From Ceratobasidium sp. AG-K (lineage: Eukaryota; Basidiomycota; Agaricomycetes; Cantharellales; Ceratobasidiaceae): a stretch of DNA of 64,000 nucleotides. Below are positions 23,991 through 37,112 of this stretch, piece after piece; position 1 is the first letter of the stretch, and the number at the start of each line of letters is the position of its first letter. Both the position numbers and the translations under genes were made by a program. The stretch is from the NCBI GenBank assembly GCA_037039685.1, contig JAWNGF010000011.1, positions 310,001-374,000 of the forward strand. The letters run 5' to 3'. A model generated the notes under the pieces. It was not told the origin of the DNA. It worked only from the letters and a program-made list of their open reading frames with translations, and did no database searches.

Positions 23991-26284
23991 TCAACTCCGC
24001 TCAACATTGCCGAGCAAAGGCAAAAGGTCGAAGGGAGCTATGAGTTCTAGAGGAGGTATTGGAGTAAAGAGAGGTACAGGCACAAGTTCGAGTTCGAGGG
24101 AAGGTGTATGGTTTTGTACTGGACATGACGGGGGGGCTATCCAACTTGAAATATCGCACTCAAGAGTAGCTGCCCAAATCTCACACATAGCTGTTTCCGC
24201 TCTTGTAATAAGCTCATCAAAGGTTCCAAATCCAAAACGGTCAACTAGGTTGAAATGGTCCTGCATACGTCCTCGGATATACTCCTGTAAAGGCGGGCCA
24301 GCAGATAAACCTGTTGCGTCGCGGAATATTTTTTTGCCACGGGCAAGCCAGGCACGCTGTATCATAGACGACTCATTAGCAGCGCGAATGCAACATTTTG
24401 AACACGGGTCCGCAAAATCTGTTGGCGCGCAGGAGTGCTCACTTGAAGGGCGTTAACTCCTCGGCCGCTTCAGTAGTTGGAAGCACCTGAGGTTGTGAAT
24501 GCTCAAAGGAAGTGCTGCAGGGGGCTCGAGCGCTCCTGAGTGCCCGTGAGTGTCCAAAGATAGAATGGGCTAACTCTCCCTCAAACGGACACCCTTTGAG
24601 CGCCGGTGGATATAATGGATACTACGGGGAGGTGTAGAGAGAGACGGACGAGATGGATGCTTACCTTAGCCCCCTCGCCAAACTCTAGTCTTTTGGGGTT
24701 GACGTCAGTGAGACCCTTCATTAGGACCTTTGAGATAATATCGGTAATAAAGGCACAGCATTCCTCTCCCCCTTTGAGGTAGTACTTATCCCAGGTTTCT
24801 TGCCAAATCTCCTTGCCTTTTTGATCGCCCTCCTGTAAATGCATAACCCGAGATTCGTATATATCGTGGTCACTGGTGATGGTGAGCATTATTTGAAAGT
24901 CGGCCGGTTTCAACCATTCATACCCAAGTAGTTCAATTTGCGTGATATCGTGCTTATTTTTAGTCATGTTTTCGGATGGTAGATTAGGCACTTACAACGT
25001 TGTACCAGGCTGGATGGTGTTCGAGGATAATGGTCCCTTCTGTAAGCTGGCGCACCTGGCAACATAGCTCTCTTTTTCGGCATTCCACGCCTCATTCCAC
25101 GAATTATTCAAGCAGTTGCGCAAGTGATTGTACATCCCATTGGACTTGTGCATACTAGTCTCCCACTTGCTACGCTCAGATAGAAAGATTTTCATGGCCC
25201 CGGAACATATCTGTTGAATAAGAGTCCAGTCCATGTAAGTCGAATTTCTGAACCGGCGTGTTCCACGATCATCAGGATAAGGACCCTGTATAGGGTAAGA
25301 ACACAGGCTACGAGGGTCACACATCGCTCTAACCAGAGGCCACGCCCGAGAAGCAACCTCATTAATACAAGCAGAGCCCACGTGTCCTGCCATCGCCTGC
25401 GCTAGTGTGTGCGATAATTGAGACCGTAGCAGGACCTTCCGGAGGGCATCGTTGAGCTTAAATGATGGATCCCTAAGTAAACGTGTGCCGGTTTTCTTCC
25501 AGAAATCCCTAGCTTCCCACTTGGTCAAGGTGGCCATATGCGACAAGGGCAGAGGCCCTTTAAGCCAACTCATGACCCGGTTACGCACTGAATCTCGCTT
25601 TGCGGGACGAGAGGAAGGGGAGGCGGTCTGGATATCAAGAACGGCGGCAACCTCATTCCAGATAACGGTGTTCTCATCCACGTCCTCCCACTTGAGAGCA
25701 CGGCGTGTAACCGCAGCAACTATAGTCCAAGCGAAGAAGTAACAGTTGTAGATCAGCAGGGTATACGAACTAGCGTGTGGGTGAGTCTGGATCCCAAAGC
25801 ATATAGCGAGTATGAGCTGGAGGTCTTCCCCATCGGGGAAGTTAATCCTTAGCAGCAGTTCGGACTGTTGGACAAGGTCATGATACTCCGTTTCAAAGGA
25901 GTATAGCACGTGTGCACTATCTTCCGCGGTTGTTCCCTCGTGTTTCAGGGCATGTCCGCGGAGTTCATATTGCGCACGGCGGTCGAATCGACAGAGGGTT
26001 GTTTGGTTGAGTCGGACGACGATGAATTCGTGCTTGAACTGTCCCTCTTGGTCCTTTCGATACTCGAGAGACGTAAATCGAGTGTTTGATCCTTGATGTG
26101 CGTACCACTCTTGCGCAGCCATTCTACCTTCCTCTGTGGCGAGATTGAGCAGAAAACGAGGTTGAATACGACGACCGCTGGACGTGATAAGCTTATTGGC
26201 GGAAGGTGCCAATGGGCGACTAGCAGGGGCTAAGCATGCGACTGCAGTACATAGTGCTCTGTGCGTGGGGCGGTAGTTAGTCAT
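23991..26284 (-). CDS. Large protein of unknown family with His and Asn-Cys motifs, copy B
   Basis: Close paralog of the gene at 20617-22689 with the same domain order. Exon 1 (26284 to about 24992) is longer, 430 residues, because the intron that interrupts copy A after the CDPRS block is absent or read through here. Conserved blocks are QFKHEFIVVRLNQTTLCRFD, RAQYELRGHALKHEGTTAED, LLIYNCYFFAWTIVAAVTRR, IFLSERSKWE, EIWQETWDKYYLKGGEE and the C-terminal RFGFGTFDELITRAETAMCE. The His of HEF and the NC pair are unchanged, which suggests a conserved active or binding site. The C-terminus differs: a Pro/Leu-rich tail ending LLPLLGNVERS. There is no signal peptide or membrane span. Function unknown. 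Confidence 0.72.
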
Positions 26285-27087
26285 TCCAGGACGGCCTTGG
26301 GAATTAGAGCAAACGGAGAACGGTTGCGCAATAGAGGAACATGTAGCAAGAGAGGATAGGGAGAGATCAAGGCATGCCTCTCATGCAGTGCCAGATCACA
26401 AATAACCACGAGGTCGCGTGGTGACCACGGGGCAGCATGCAGCCGACGTCCTGTATCAAGAATACACTAGGATTGACCGTTGCACTATTGTAACGCTTCA
26501 TATGTGTAGCTCGTAAATACTCTATTGTGTAATATCAGGCAGTTCTCACTTGAAGCGGGTGCGATGATTCATGACGCCGATCCTGTCGCCCCCCCAGGGA
26601 TGTGCCAGGACCAGGAGTTCCTCCATCTAGTTTCACGCACAGATATCGACATATCTCCTTTCATTGGTTTAGTTTCCTTGTTCGTCCACATTGGTAAGGG
26701 GAATACAAGTGGCCAGCGCTAGTGTCGATGCACACAACACCAGTGGAGCTGCCTTCCCGCTTAGTCTGATCTGGTGTTCGTGAATTGCATGCACGCGAAT
26801 GTGTACCACAAATATCATTTAATAGTGAGTCCAGTATCTTTGATCGTGGAGATTTCACCAGCCCAACGAGGCAGATCTTAGTAGTAGTGAAATGAGGTTG
26901 AACACTGTGTGATTCAAGTTGTGGTTTATATAAGTGTATCTATAGAATTTGGTTTCGTCAAATCACTCCTCGAGGTCTTTTGCAATAAACGGGGCGGAGA
27001 ACAACACGTTATGATTGACACTTCGAGTCCCTAAATCTAATATCTCCACATTTTTGTTCACGTTTCTGAGGTTTCATGAATTGCTTC
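26285..27087. other. Intergenic between copy B and OYE gene
   Basis: About 800 bp without a recognised gene. It includes the promoter of copy B and the 3' flank of the OYE gene. Confidence 0.35.
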
Positions 27088-28490
27088 CTAGGCGGGTACA
27101 GCTGCCAACTCCATAGGATAATCAATATATCCCTTGGTTGATTCAGGGCCAAGGCCGTAATGGGTAGCTTTGTCGGAGATCACAAGTTCGGTGCCGTTGC
27201 GAATTCTTAAGGGAAGATGGGGCTACCGTCAGGCATACCTCGGTCAGCAAAACAAGCTATCAATCGCATTGTTTGCTCACGTTCGAAATGAAAAGACGGC
27301 CAAAAACTACTCCAGTGTTTTGTAGCCTTTGGATGGCCTGTGAAGCAGATGTAATATCGTAACCCCCAGCAGTTAGATATCGGCGCGGCGTCCACAGTTG
27401 ATGTATGAACTCGTTCGATGGCTAATCTCGACGCATGTTAAGTCAGAAGCATAAAGTATTTTAATGGAATGTGGCGACGTGCCGTTACGCCCTCATCCAA
27501 GGCCTGGGCCAAACCATTTTCAGCTCCACTGATCCCGGGTTCCACCAGATGGAGATACGCAAGCTCCGAATAACGTGTAGCCAGCTCAGAGACGATGTAG
27601 GAGTACGTCGGAACGGGGTTCCTCATTCCCATGTCTGTATATAATAGTGAGTCTAAGTATGATTAATAGTGTCGAGGGAACGACACATACCCTGCCCTTT
27701 GCTCCAAGGCGAGAACCTTATACCCACGTTCTCAGTCCCAACCTCCCTAACAATTGCATCGATAATCTCCAATACAAAACGAGACCGGTTTTCCACGGAG
27801 CCACCGTACTGGTCTGTTCTCTTATTAGCAACGTCTTGAAGGAATTGTTCAGTTAGGCTTCCGCTATCGATTATTATTAATTGTCAGTACTAAAGGATAC
27901 CAAAGGGGGCACATACTTGCAGGCATGCAGCTCTACACCGTCGAACCCAGCCTCGTGAACTGCTCGCCGCGCCGCCTCGGCAAACATCTTCACGTACCGC
28001 TTGATCTCACTAACGGTCAGCTCAACGGGGGTTTCCGATCTCGATTTGAGCTTAATGGGAGACGAGGAGACATAAGGATGCCCAGCCGCGCGTAAAATCT
28101 CCGGATACCCCACTCGGCCAAGGGCCGAAATTTGCAAGTACATAAATGAGCCGTTAGCGTGGACAGCTTCAGCAACCTGTAAAAAATGCGGGTTATTGCA
28201 TTTAAACCTTACTTGAATTTAGAACCCACTTTCTTCCATCCTGCTACTTGATCATCGGTAAAGATAACAGGCAAGTTAGGGAACCCTCCAGCTTCGGCAG
28301 CAATTGCTACGCCCTCCGAGATGATGAAAGTACCAGGTACCTTGGAACGCTGCGAATAATACTCAGCAGTAACCTCGGTAACCACTCCATCTGGAGTTGC
28401 ACGTAGCCGGGTCATAGGAGCCATGACTACCCTATGTGAAAGCGTGAGGTTGCCAATGCGGAGTGGAGTGAAAAGTGAGGAAGACGACAT
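27088..28490 (-). CDS. Old Yellow Enzyme family ene-reductase (NADH:flavin oxidoreductase)
   Basis: FMN-dependent TIM-barrel enzyme that reduces activated C=C bonds of enals, enones and related compounds with NAD(P)H. The N-terminus is SLFTPLRIGNLTLSHRVVMA then MTRLRA, the family start. Next come FIISEGVAIAAEAGGFPN, FMYLQISALGRVGYPEIL, and after splicing GVELHACNGSLTEQFLQD with the HxxN pair that binds the substrate oxygen. These are followed by TDQYGGSVENRSRFVLEIID, LAYLHLVEPG, YLTAGGYD, GVVFGRLFISNPHLPLRIRN and GYIDYPMELAAVPA. About seven exons with introns of 50-60 bp; all motif joins are in phase. About 370 residues, normal for fungal members. It is probably cytosolic, with a role in electrophile detoxification or secondary metabolism. 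Confidence 0.92.
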
Positions 28491-31129
28491 CGGAGCAGCA
28501 ATGGAGTAACTCTATCACGAATATGGGGGAAACTGATACTGAGGACTGTGGCTCACCACACAGTTGTATTTATAGTCTTCATACAGTCAATGATGCACCG
28601 CATATATGTACTTAAATCTCACCAAGATTAACGGAAAATGTTGCCCGACACTTCTTTCAATCGTGTATCCTCCAATCCGGCCCTTGAATGGTTTCCAAGC
28701 CCATGGGACTGGTGGATTTGATGCAACTATTTTCACTCCCTTTACGGCTGAGTGCACCAACCTATGGGCCCTTCCTATTATACACGAAAGACGTTAGTAA
28801 AGAGCTAAGTAAGTTCTACAAACCCCGCTAAGAACTGTCGCGCCACGTCGGGGCATGGAGGCAACTGAATATGCGTAAGGCCCATATACTGCGGTTATAT
28901 TATACATATCGATATACTTCCGCAAGTTTTCGCGACGTTGCTCTCTAGCTTGATTAAAGTTGGGCTAAGCTAATTTACTATTCACATTCGGTGCTCTCTT
29001 GCTGAAGCCAGCCAGTCTCAAGTTGCCTGCCACAAAGCCAAATGTTCACACGCGTGAAGTTGATGCGAGGTGCCGGTAATCCCGGGCGCGGCTTTCTAAC
29101 AAGCCAAGAATATATCCAATTAGCTTACGAGGAACAGGAAATTTCGGGTCGAAGAGTAGTGCGTCTGGCTCGGGGAGCGCCATCGATCGCCGAGCTCACC
29201 AAAACGGGTACATCGGGAAGCGTAGAACACGGACATGCGATGAGATGGCCGAGGATGCAAGCAAAAGGGGGTTACTCATGACCGATGGCGGTACGATAAT
29301 TGAAATTGCGCAACTTCAGACCTGGCCTTGGGTCAAAGTTCAAGTTAGAATGTAATTCCGTCACGTCCTCAGGACTCCAATAGGAGATGGCTGGGTTCTC
29401 AAGAGACAGAATCTGAAGCATTCCCCACAATACTACGATGGAGCATCATACATTGGTAATTTAGTTGACCGATGACTGCGCATATAAATAATGGTCTCCG
29501 TTACCCTTTCTAGCTAGGTAATCTTCCCGGGCGCGATCGTGGCTTTCTGGTGCCCTGAAACTACTACAAGATTTAACTGACTCTCGCTTCACGAAAATAG
29601 TCAAAACCTAAAAGAACTAAAATCTCAATGCAGAGAGATGGAATTCGGAGTAATCTTGCAGGGCGCGTCTTGTAAGCGGGCTAAGGTCAAGCATAGGGTT
29701 GTTATATGAGCAGACCATCATTCTATCAAAGGTGATGTTTAGCTAGACTAATGGTTATTCTAAGGAACGACGGCATGGCAAGTATTGCGGCGGCGACCGA
29801 TGCGGCCAACAGTTCGTCCATGCCAGCAATGCCACAACACACACTGGGGTGTCTATTACGGAAGTACAATGCGAGTTACTGTAAGCGGAGAGGTTGGCAT
29901 AGTTGTATGCCCAATCACTTAAACTGATTTATATATTTCAATCCAGGTAAAAGACACGACCAATAATTTATAAGCAACCCGAAATTGGTCTCAGAGGGGA
30001 TTTAATTATTATAAAACAAACAGTCGAGTGGTTCTCCGGGCCACCTTACCAAGTCCCTGTGCAAAGAACACAGGTCCTCGGCGGATTTGTATCGAAGTAT
30101 CGTATCTCGAATACGATATACCCACACCTGGTGCTTCGGCAAAGGCTGGGGTTCAGGTGATACAGAGCCTGAAACTCAAAAATACGCGCCCACGACCCTA
30201 CGGCAATTATTGACCGCTTGCGGGACGTAATAGAGACGCCAGAGGCAGAACTAAAAGGTTCATTCCCGCAATTTCTGGGATTATGGCCGCAAGTAATCTA
30301 AATCACAGCAGCAGCGTTGGTACTTTTTGCTGCTACACTTGATATTGTGGATTCATGCGTGGTAGTTAAGGGGCATAACGCGAGATGGAAGTACGGGTGT
30401 ATCACGCCCCAGGCTAACAATGCCGTTGAGGCGCGCGACTTGACCAAAAAAACCTCATCCAGATTGCACAGTGATCCCAGTAATCAACAATCCCATTTCG
30501 ATTCGATCACCGTACAAACAATAAAGGTCCGAGGATCAAGCGGACCCGGTGGCGGGTCCTTTGTACTATAGAGATCGCCACACAGCAGAGGCTAGCAACC
30601 GCACGTCACAACGAAAAATCGAGCATACCTGACGCGCATCCCGACGACAACAACGCGTCTCGTCGCGCTGAAATCACTCAAATGTTGAGACCGGAAGTAT
30701 GATCGACCCGAGCTCCTCAGCACGTGACCTCCGCTCCACTTCGCATTTGATCTTGTTGTGACGTTTCAACTGGACACTCATGTTGCCGCACAACAAATTG
30801 ACATCTACTCTGGGGTCGGATATTATTGGCCACTATAGTGTACCTCTAATTGGGAATCACATCGCCAATGCTGTAATATTTACAAGGGTCTTGGATGCTT
30901 CCTATCATATTATGGATGGCGTTCGGTTGCTAGCTGTCGGTCGAACATATGGCGGCGTGCTCGCGTGCGATTTTTGTTGTTTCTTTCTCCCTCCACGTCC
31001 ACCAGTGACGCTTGGATTCTCTACACCGTTGGGCTAGTTCTACCTGACCTATTTCCGCCTTGTTGCACCAGTCGACAACCCCACATTCTTTTAGAACTAT
31101 ACTGTCATTTCTTGCTAGACTGTATCAAC
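28491..31129. other. 2.6 kb gene-poor region
   Basis: No family could be recognised in any frame. Short open frames exist, for example at 29042-29281 and 30317-30571, but they lack recognisable motifs and neighbouring exons. It may hold old transposon or gene remnants. No terminal repeats were noticed by eye. Confidence 0.3.
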
Positions 31130-33006
31130 ATGCCCAGTCAACTGAAGCATCAGCTTTTGCCGACCAAGATGCACCATTCAGCCCAGCGACACCCCCTTTC
31201 CCTGCGGATCCCGTCCAACCTATCCCTCGACACACCCGACACGCCTACTTCGGGCCAGAACACTCCTCGTACCCCGCTCCTCTTTGCGCGAGCTACCCCA
31301 GGATCAGACGCTGAGACCATGTCGCCCCTCATTATTGTCGGAATTAGTATCGCGGGGGCTGCGATGGTTGTGCTAGCACTCGCACTTCTCGTCCGACAAC
31401 ACCGCAAGAAGGCCAAGAAGAACACTCGCGCACAGCCCGGACTTAGGAGCATGGAGCGCGGAATCGTGAACGCGAAGAAGGCGAGCGGCGTTGGACGGAG
31501 AGAGAGTTTGGACGGATCAGACGATACGCATGTAGTAGACGCTGTGTATGGGGAGAAAGTCCGCAGCTCATTTGAGAGTTCGTAAGTATCCCCGCATTAC
31601 CTTTTTTGGACAGTGGCTTATGTGTTGTGTAGGGACTATTATGCGTTGTCGCATGGTGGCGTCAAGCCTGTTACTCGTGCAGCGGTTACAACCAGCGTGG
31701 TATTGCCAACTCCGATGTCGCGGGCTCAGCCCAGGCTGACTGCCATCGACGTGCGTCGTGCCAATGGCACTCACCATGTACCGGTTGTTCAAGAACCCTC
31801 GCCACTCATGGCGCCTCTTCCGCCAGCAGCGTTCCCTGGTACACCTTCGTCAGTCCAGCAATTCTACGGTCCGGCCGTTGGACGCACAGACCCCCGTGCG
31901 AGCTTACCTCAGGCGAGTGCAATGAGGGCATTGGCGGTCGCCGCTGGGGTGACCTCTACCCCTACATCACCCACCTTCAATATCGAATTGAAGGAAAAGA
32001 AGGGAGATCTCGACTTGCCCATTCACTTGGCACCATTTAGGGAGAGCACTTTCGGAGATGGAATGAAATTGGGTGAACATTTGGGGCTGAAGAGCGAGCG
32101 AGGCCGGTCACAAGATATCTCACGAGAACAAGCGAACGAATCACCCGCCTCCGCGCCGGCACCCGCACCTGGTTCGCGCCCCGGTACTGCGGGAACGTTT
32201 GGCCAACCTGCTGCAGGGCCGTTCTCGTTCGGCTCTCGAGTACCGTACCGGACGCACAAACATGCCGCGAGCAGCTTGAGCATTGCTGACGTGCGTAGTG
32301 TTCGAATCAGCTGTAAGTTCATCCCACGATTCGCCTTGCATGGTATTGACTTGATGTAGTTGCCTCCGGACAATCGTCGCCCCGAGGTTCTTTTGCCCAA
32401 TCTCACGCACGAACCGAAAGCACAAGCTCGAACGTCATAACACGCAAAGTCATGACGGTCTTCCCACCACTTTTGCCAGATGAACTCGTTTTGTCCGTGG
32501 GCGAAAAGGTAAGCGATCTTCTTTCATTATGCAATCTGTTCGGGGCTTTTAGTTACCCGTCTTGCTCGTCTTTCGAACCTCGCTAACAACATAATCTATT
32601 TGTAGGTCACGCTTCTACAATCATTCGACGACGAATGGTGCGTCGTCGGCCGAGACCGATTTGGCGATGTGGAAGTTGGCGCTGTGCCTGTCTATGTATT
32701 CTCCAAGGGTACGTATCTCTCACATTGAGATCATGTGTAGCTTGCGCCCATATGCACCGAGTCGTTCCTCATTCATATCGAGCGCTTCTTGTTCTGATAT
32801 CTGAACCTCGACCTTATCCATTTGTCTCAACTCTATCTGTTCGTCTGGATATGGACGCTAACGCTGACTTGCTCACAGTACCTGCCGGAGAAAAGATGGA
32901 CCGACCGATGAGAAGCACGAGTCTGGGCGTCAAGGTCGAGATGAGCAACTCGCCCGGAGCGCACTTTAGTTCGCGCGAGGAAGTTATCAGCTGGTCCAAT
33001 TTCTAA
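31130..33006 (+). CDS. Single-pass membrane protein with C-terminal SH3 domain
   Basis: Likely plasma-membrane adaptor. The N-terminal 60 residues are Pro/Ser/Thr-rich, then one membrane span at about residues 65-87 (SPLIIVGISIAGAAMVVLAL) with a basic border RQHRKKAKKN. A long low-complexity cytosolic linker follows, with Pro/Ser/Ala-rich stretches, then an SH3 domain: VFPPLLPDELVLSVGEKVTL then LQSFDDEWCVVGRDRFGDVE, ending VPVYVFSK. The second stretch carries the acidic loop and Trp expected of SH3 folds. The end is REEVISWSNF. Four or more exons. The same frame is open upstream to 30965, but the ATG at 31130 gives the more natural start; the exact start is uncertain. The architecture resembles fungal polarity or osmosensing scaffold proteins, without a specific ortholog being clear. 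Confidence 0.75.
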
Positions 33007-34018
33007 GCCCAAGTCAGCGAGGGTTCATTTGTCCGTTCCTGGTCCCAATTTGGAGAGCGCGGTCTCGAGCCGAGCTCATTTCGTGATATGCACACGGTTC
33101 CCGCCGGTTGTAATTTTTGAGCGCGGTTCGCGATCTTGTTCGGCCAATTGTTTACGGGCGCTGGTATTATATGCTCTTCCTTTCATCAACCCATCACTTC
33201 TTTATTTCGCCCATGTTTGTGTTTCCCCGAGGTTTGGATCGATACCCGCCATATGTTTGGCGCCTTTTGACCCATTTCGAGCGTGCTGCTCCTTTTTCAT
33301 CTCGAGCACTGGTCTTGTTCTTGAGCGGTTGCTCCTTTCATCTCGCGGGCTCTTCCTTTTTCGCCGCGAGCTCCCTCATTTCCCGTTGAGCCCCTATTTT
33401 GCGCCTAGCCGTGATACCCTGTTCTTTGGATGGTCGTTTACTCAAGCTGGCTGTAGTCTGCCCTAGTTGGCTGCGTGTATGCATATCAATTTGTTTTCTG
33501 TTATTCGGAAGAGGGTGTGCGGGACAAATCGTATGCGGAACTGTCTGGGGTCCGCGCGGGCGTAGCGGTTACGTAGTTCGTCGTGGAACATTACTCTAGG
33601 TTGGACAGATGCCCAGCTATGTTTGACAGATATTGATGATGTTTGACAGACATGCAAGCGGCGGCGGGCCACTTATGACTTGAGAGCTGCCGGTCCGAGC
33701 TGACTCATCAGGGCCACTGAATGCCGAGGGAACGAGTGCCTTGTGTGCCTTGTTGCTTCGGTGCATGTGATTGAATTGCCCACGCTGTATGCGCTTGGGG
33801 TACACAAATAACATTCAGGTGTATGTCTGCTGGAGGAATGCTGTGAATGAAATCGGGCCGTCGATCAAGTTCCTGTCTCGGCATCCTCGTTCGGTCCATT
33901 GCTCGACCCAGTGGTTTGTTTCGCCCAGCTCCTTTTTGTCCCGGTGATGCGCTGTCGATTTTGCCTTTATAAACGGGCGGGGTCTTGCTGAAACGTCTCG
34001 TGTTTGCAGCCGCCTCTC
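33007..34018. other. Intergenic upstream of glyoxal oxidase 1
   Basis: No gene recognised. The first 450 bp are CT-rich and are likely 3' untranslated sequence of the SH3 gene. The end holds the glyoxal oxidase 1 promoter. Confidence 0.35.
33968..33973 (+). promoter_or_regulatory. TATA box of glyoxal oxidase 1
   Basis: TATAAA about 46 bp before the start codon. The other copies have AT-rich TATA-like strings at comparable distance. Confidence 0.45.
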
Positions 34019-36573
34019 ATGTTACGCTCTTTTTCTTTCGTTGCCCTCGTCCCTGCGCTTGCCCGCGCGCAATGGACGCTAACTCAGGGCGGCCAGTCTG
34101 GCGTGTATGTTTCATTGATATCCTGTCAAAGTTGAGCTGTATTGACATTTATGACAGTGCCGGGATGATGATGACTGTCGCAAACGAGGACACCGTGGTG
34201 TATATCGACAAGTATGAGCAGAACCCTCTACGTGATGCGTCTGGCGACCACTCTCTTGGCTCTGTGTACGACGTCAACACCGACACGACTCGGCCTTTGA
34301 ACATTATCACCAACAGCTTTTGTGCAACTGGAACGTGGTTGAGCAATGGCACCCGTGAGTTCTTATCTCAACAAGGTCATTTGATCTGCATATTGATAAT
34401 AACCGTTATCTTAGTTGTTAACATTGGTGGAAACCCCCGTGTGGATATCGGGACTGGCCACTCGCCTTTTGGCATGCAAGGTACGTAAGAGTCTGGCTTG
34501 TCCCGCTCATGGATTTTGTGGCCTCGTTGCCGTCTTCGATCCATAGTCTCATTTGCAATCATCGGGTTCAAGTCACTGACGCCACCCCCAGGTGTTCGCC
34601 TCTACAATGCTTGTGCCGCGAGCGGAAGCTGCGATTTCTACGAGTCGCCCCAGGTTAGTCATACCATCAACGATTGCTCCTTATGACTGAAGCACTGTTA
34701 TAGCGTATTCGTTTGACGTCATCGCGTTGGTATCCTTCTTCGGCTCGATTGGCTGACGGCTCGACTATCATCGTGGGAGGGGCATACGGAGGGGGATGGA
34801 CAAACTTCGACGCACTCAACAACCCGACATACGAGTTCTACCCTGCTAAGAATATCCATGGCTACAACGGTACGTTAGTTTTCTGTCTTGTACCAGCAAT
34901 GTGCTCATACCCGACCAGGACTGCAAATTCCCATGCAGTTTTTGAAAGATAGTGCGTTCCTGCCGCCTGTTATAGGCAGGCCAAGTGCTAACCTAGTAAA
35001 TAGCGTTGCCGCATAATATGTTCCCGCATGTCATGTAAGTTCCGTTTCGTTCGCTTGCCGAAATTGTTGTTCTGACAGGTACGCAGCCAATTGCCGGACA
35101 ATCGACTGTTCATGGCCGCCAATAATAAAGCCAGTACGTTATTACTGGTCTCAACACTCTCGGTCACGCTGACAGATGACCAGTACTTTTCAACTGGGAG
35201 ACGAACACGGAGACTCCCCTGCCGAATCTCCCTAACGGGCAGATCGTCGTGTACCCTATGAGCGGTGTTGGTGCGTATTGTTGATGCCTCTTGATGACAT
35301 ATGCTGAGGCTAAATATAGCTGCCTTGCTCCCCTTGACTCCGGAAAACAACTACGTCCCTGAGGTTGTGATCTGTGGAGGGTCGCAACTTCCGTAAGTTT
35401 GCTTCCGTAAACGTCACTCGATGATGCTCATAGACTTTATACAGCGATACCTTGAAGGAGAATGAGGTCAGCTCGCAGTCGCCCACAAGCGCACAGTGCT
35501 CTCGTATCAAGTTGAACGCAGCTGGCATTACTGCTGGATGGAGCGTGGACACGATGCCCGAGGGTCGTGGTGAGTTGGCACCTTGAGCGACAATTAGAAG
35601 CACGATTTAACGAGCCATGGTCCCTTCGGTCCCGGTTAATCAGTCATGCCCGACGCGGCGATTCTTCCGGACGGAAAGATCATCATCGTCAATGGCGCCA
35701 AGACCGGTACCGCCGGCTATGGCAACGTCCCCGACCAGATTGGCCAGTCCAACGCCGACAATCCAGCGTTCACCCCTCTCTTGTACGACCCCGCGGCGGC
35801 GGCTGGAAGCAGGTTCAGCTCGGCTGGCATGCCTACTTCGAACATTGCTCGGCTGTACCACTCGGTTTCGTCCCTCTTGCCCGACGGCCGCGTGATGATC
35901 GGTGGTTCGAATCCGAATGCTGATGTTGAGACCCGCCCGTACAAGACCGAGTACCAGGTCGAGTACCTTCACCCTGTATGTCTCTCTGTTTTCGACACGA
36001 TAGCTAAGACTAATGGTTTATGGTAGCCGTACATGACCAAGACTCGCCCGACGTATACTGGCATGCCTGCGACATGGAACTACGGTCAAAACATCACCCT
36101 TACCGTTACTCTCCCGGCCTCCTTGAATCCTCCAACCATATTGTGCTCCCTGATGGATCTTGGGTTCTCCACCCACGGTGTGCACAGTAAGTCTCTTGTA
36201 CTTCTTCGCCGACGTGTGTCCTAACGAAAGTCTAGTGGATATGCGCATGGTCAAGGTCAAGTGCACGCTCTCCTCGAACAGGAAGACTTTGACTGTCACT
36301 GGTCCACCAAACGCCGCCAGTACGTACTGATGTCGATGCTTGAAGTCATGAGTGACTAACTGGATGTCTAGTTTACCCACCCGGTCCTGGGTACTTGTAT
36401 GTTTCCGCCAATGGTACTCCCTCCAAGGCCGCTCGGGTGCTTATCGGAAACGGCGGCTCCCCACCAGTCGACCAGGGCGCCATCGACAAGTAAGTCTATT
36501 AATTTCTTCCTAACATGTTGTATACTGACTCGAGAGCAGCATGTTGGCCAGCACTGGCCCTCCTCCCCCATAA
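34019..36573 (+). CDS. Glyoxal oxidase-type copper radical oxidase, copy 1
   Basis: Secreted copper enzyme that oxidises glyoxal, methylglyoxal and similar aldehydes to acids and makes hydrogen peroxide for extracellular peroxidases. Residues 1-17 (MLRSFSFVALVPALARA) are a signal peptide cleaved before QWTL. The radical-forming pair is visible: Cys84 in NSFCATGTWLSNGT and Tyr147 in SSRWYPSSARL. The copper ligands are Tyr-His in ARLYHSVSSLLPDGRVMI and a late His in LMDLGFSTHGVH. Kelch-type strands and the C-terminal DUF1929-like domain (IYPPGPGYLYV) complete the protein at about 550 residues. About 16 exons. An apparent stop after about 35.18 kb disappears if the acceptor just before TACTTTTCAACTGG is used. 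The tail ends ASTGPPPP instead of the NTGGP of other copies. It appears intact. Confidence 0.93.
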
Positions 36574-37112
36574 ATTAGTTGACATGAGACGGCTCCTTGA
36601 ACACACTCTTTGATTTTTCGTTACGGACACCCACACTCGCTACCGCTACGTTCTCTTGCGTACACTCGTTTTATTTTTGGACTTTTGGGTTTACGGAGTT
36701 TTGACTCTGTCTTGGGCTTTTGATGAGCCGCGATGTAATTTTCTTGCAGTACTCGTGAATGGACCTGGCATTCCTCATGGAGGGCGTTAGCCATAGGTTG
36801 GGATTGTATGCGCGTGGTGGATGGTCGAATGTCCACGGTAGTCAAGGTATCTTTTTTGCCCCCATGCTTTGGCACCCGGTGAACACTCGCGGGACTATTC
36901 TAACTTCCGTTTACTGAAGAAGTCGTGCGGTTTCTCCTTGGCCACACCTTACTATGCTGTTGCCACGCACCATGCCTGGACACGCGAATCCGGATCTCGT
37001 GCGGGACGTTTCGCCGTTTCTCACCCCGTAAGATCCGGCCTAATCGTTCTGGGCCTTTTTCATATCAAATTCTGATCGGTCCGATTTTCGGTCCACTCAA
37101 TACAACGCCGCC

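Noticed and set aside
35160..35235. Apparent stop in glyoxal oxidase copy 1
   Set aside because: Using the acceptor ACCAG before TACTTTTC restores LFNWETNTE in frame, matching the other copies.
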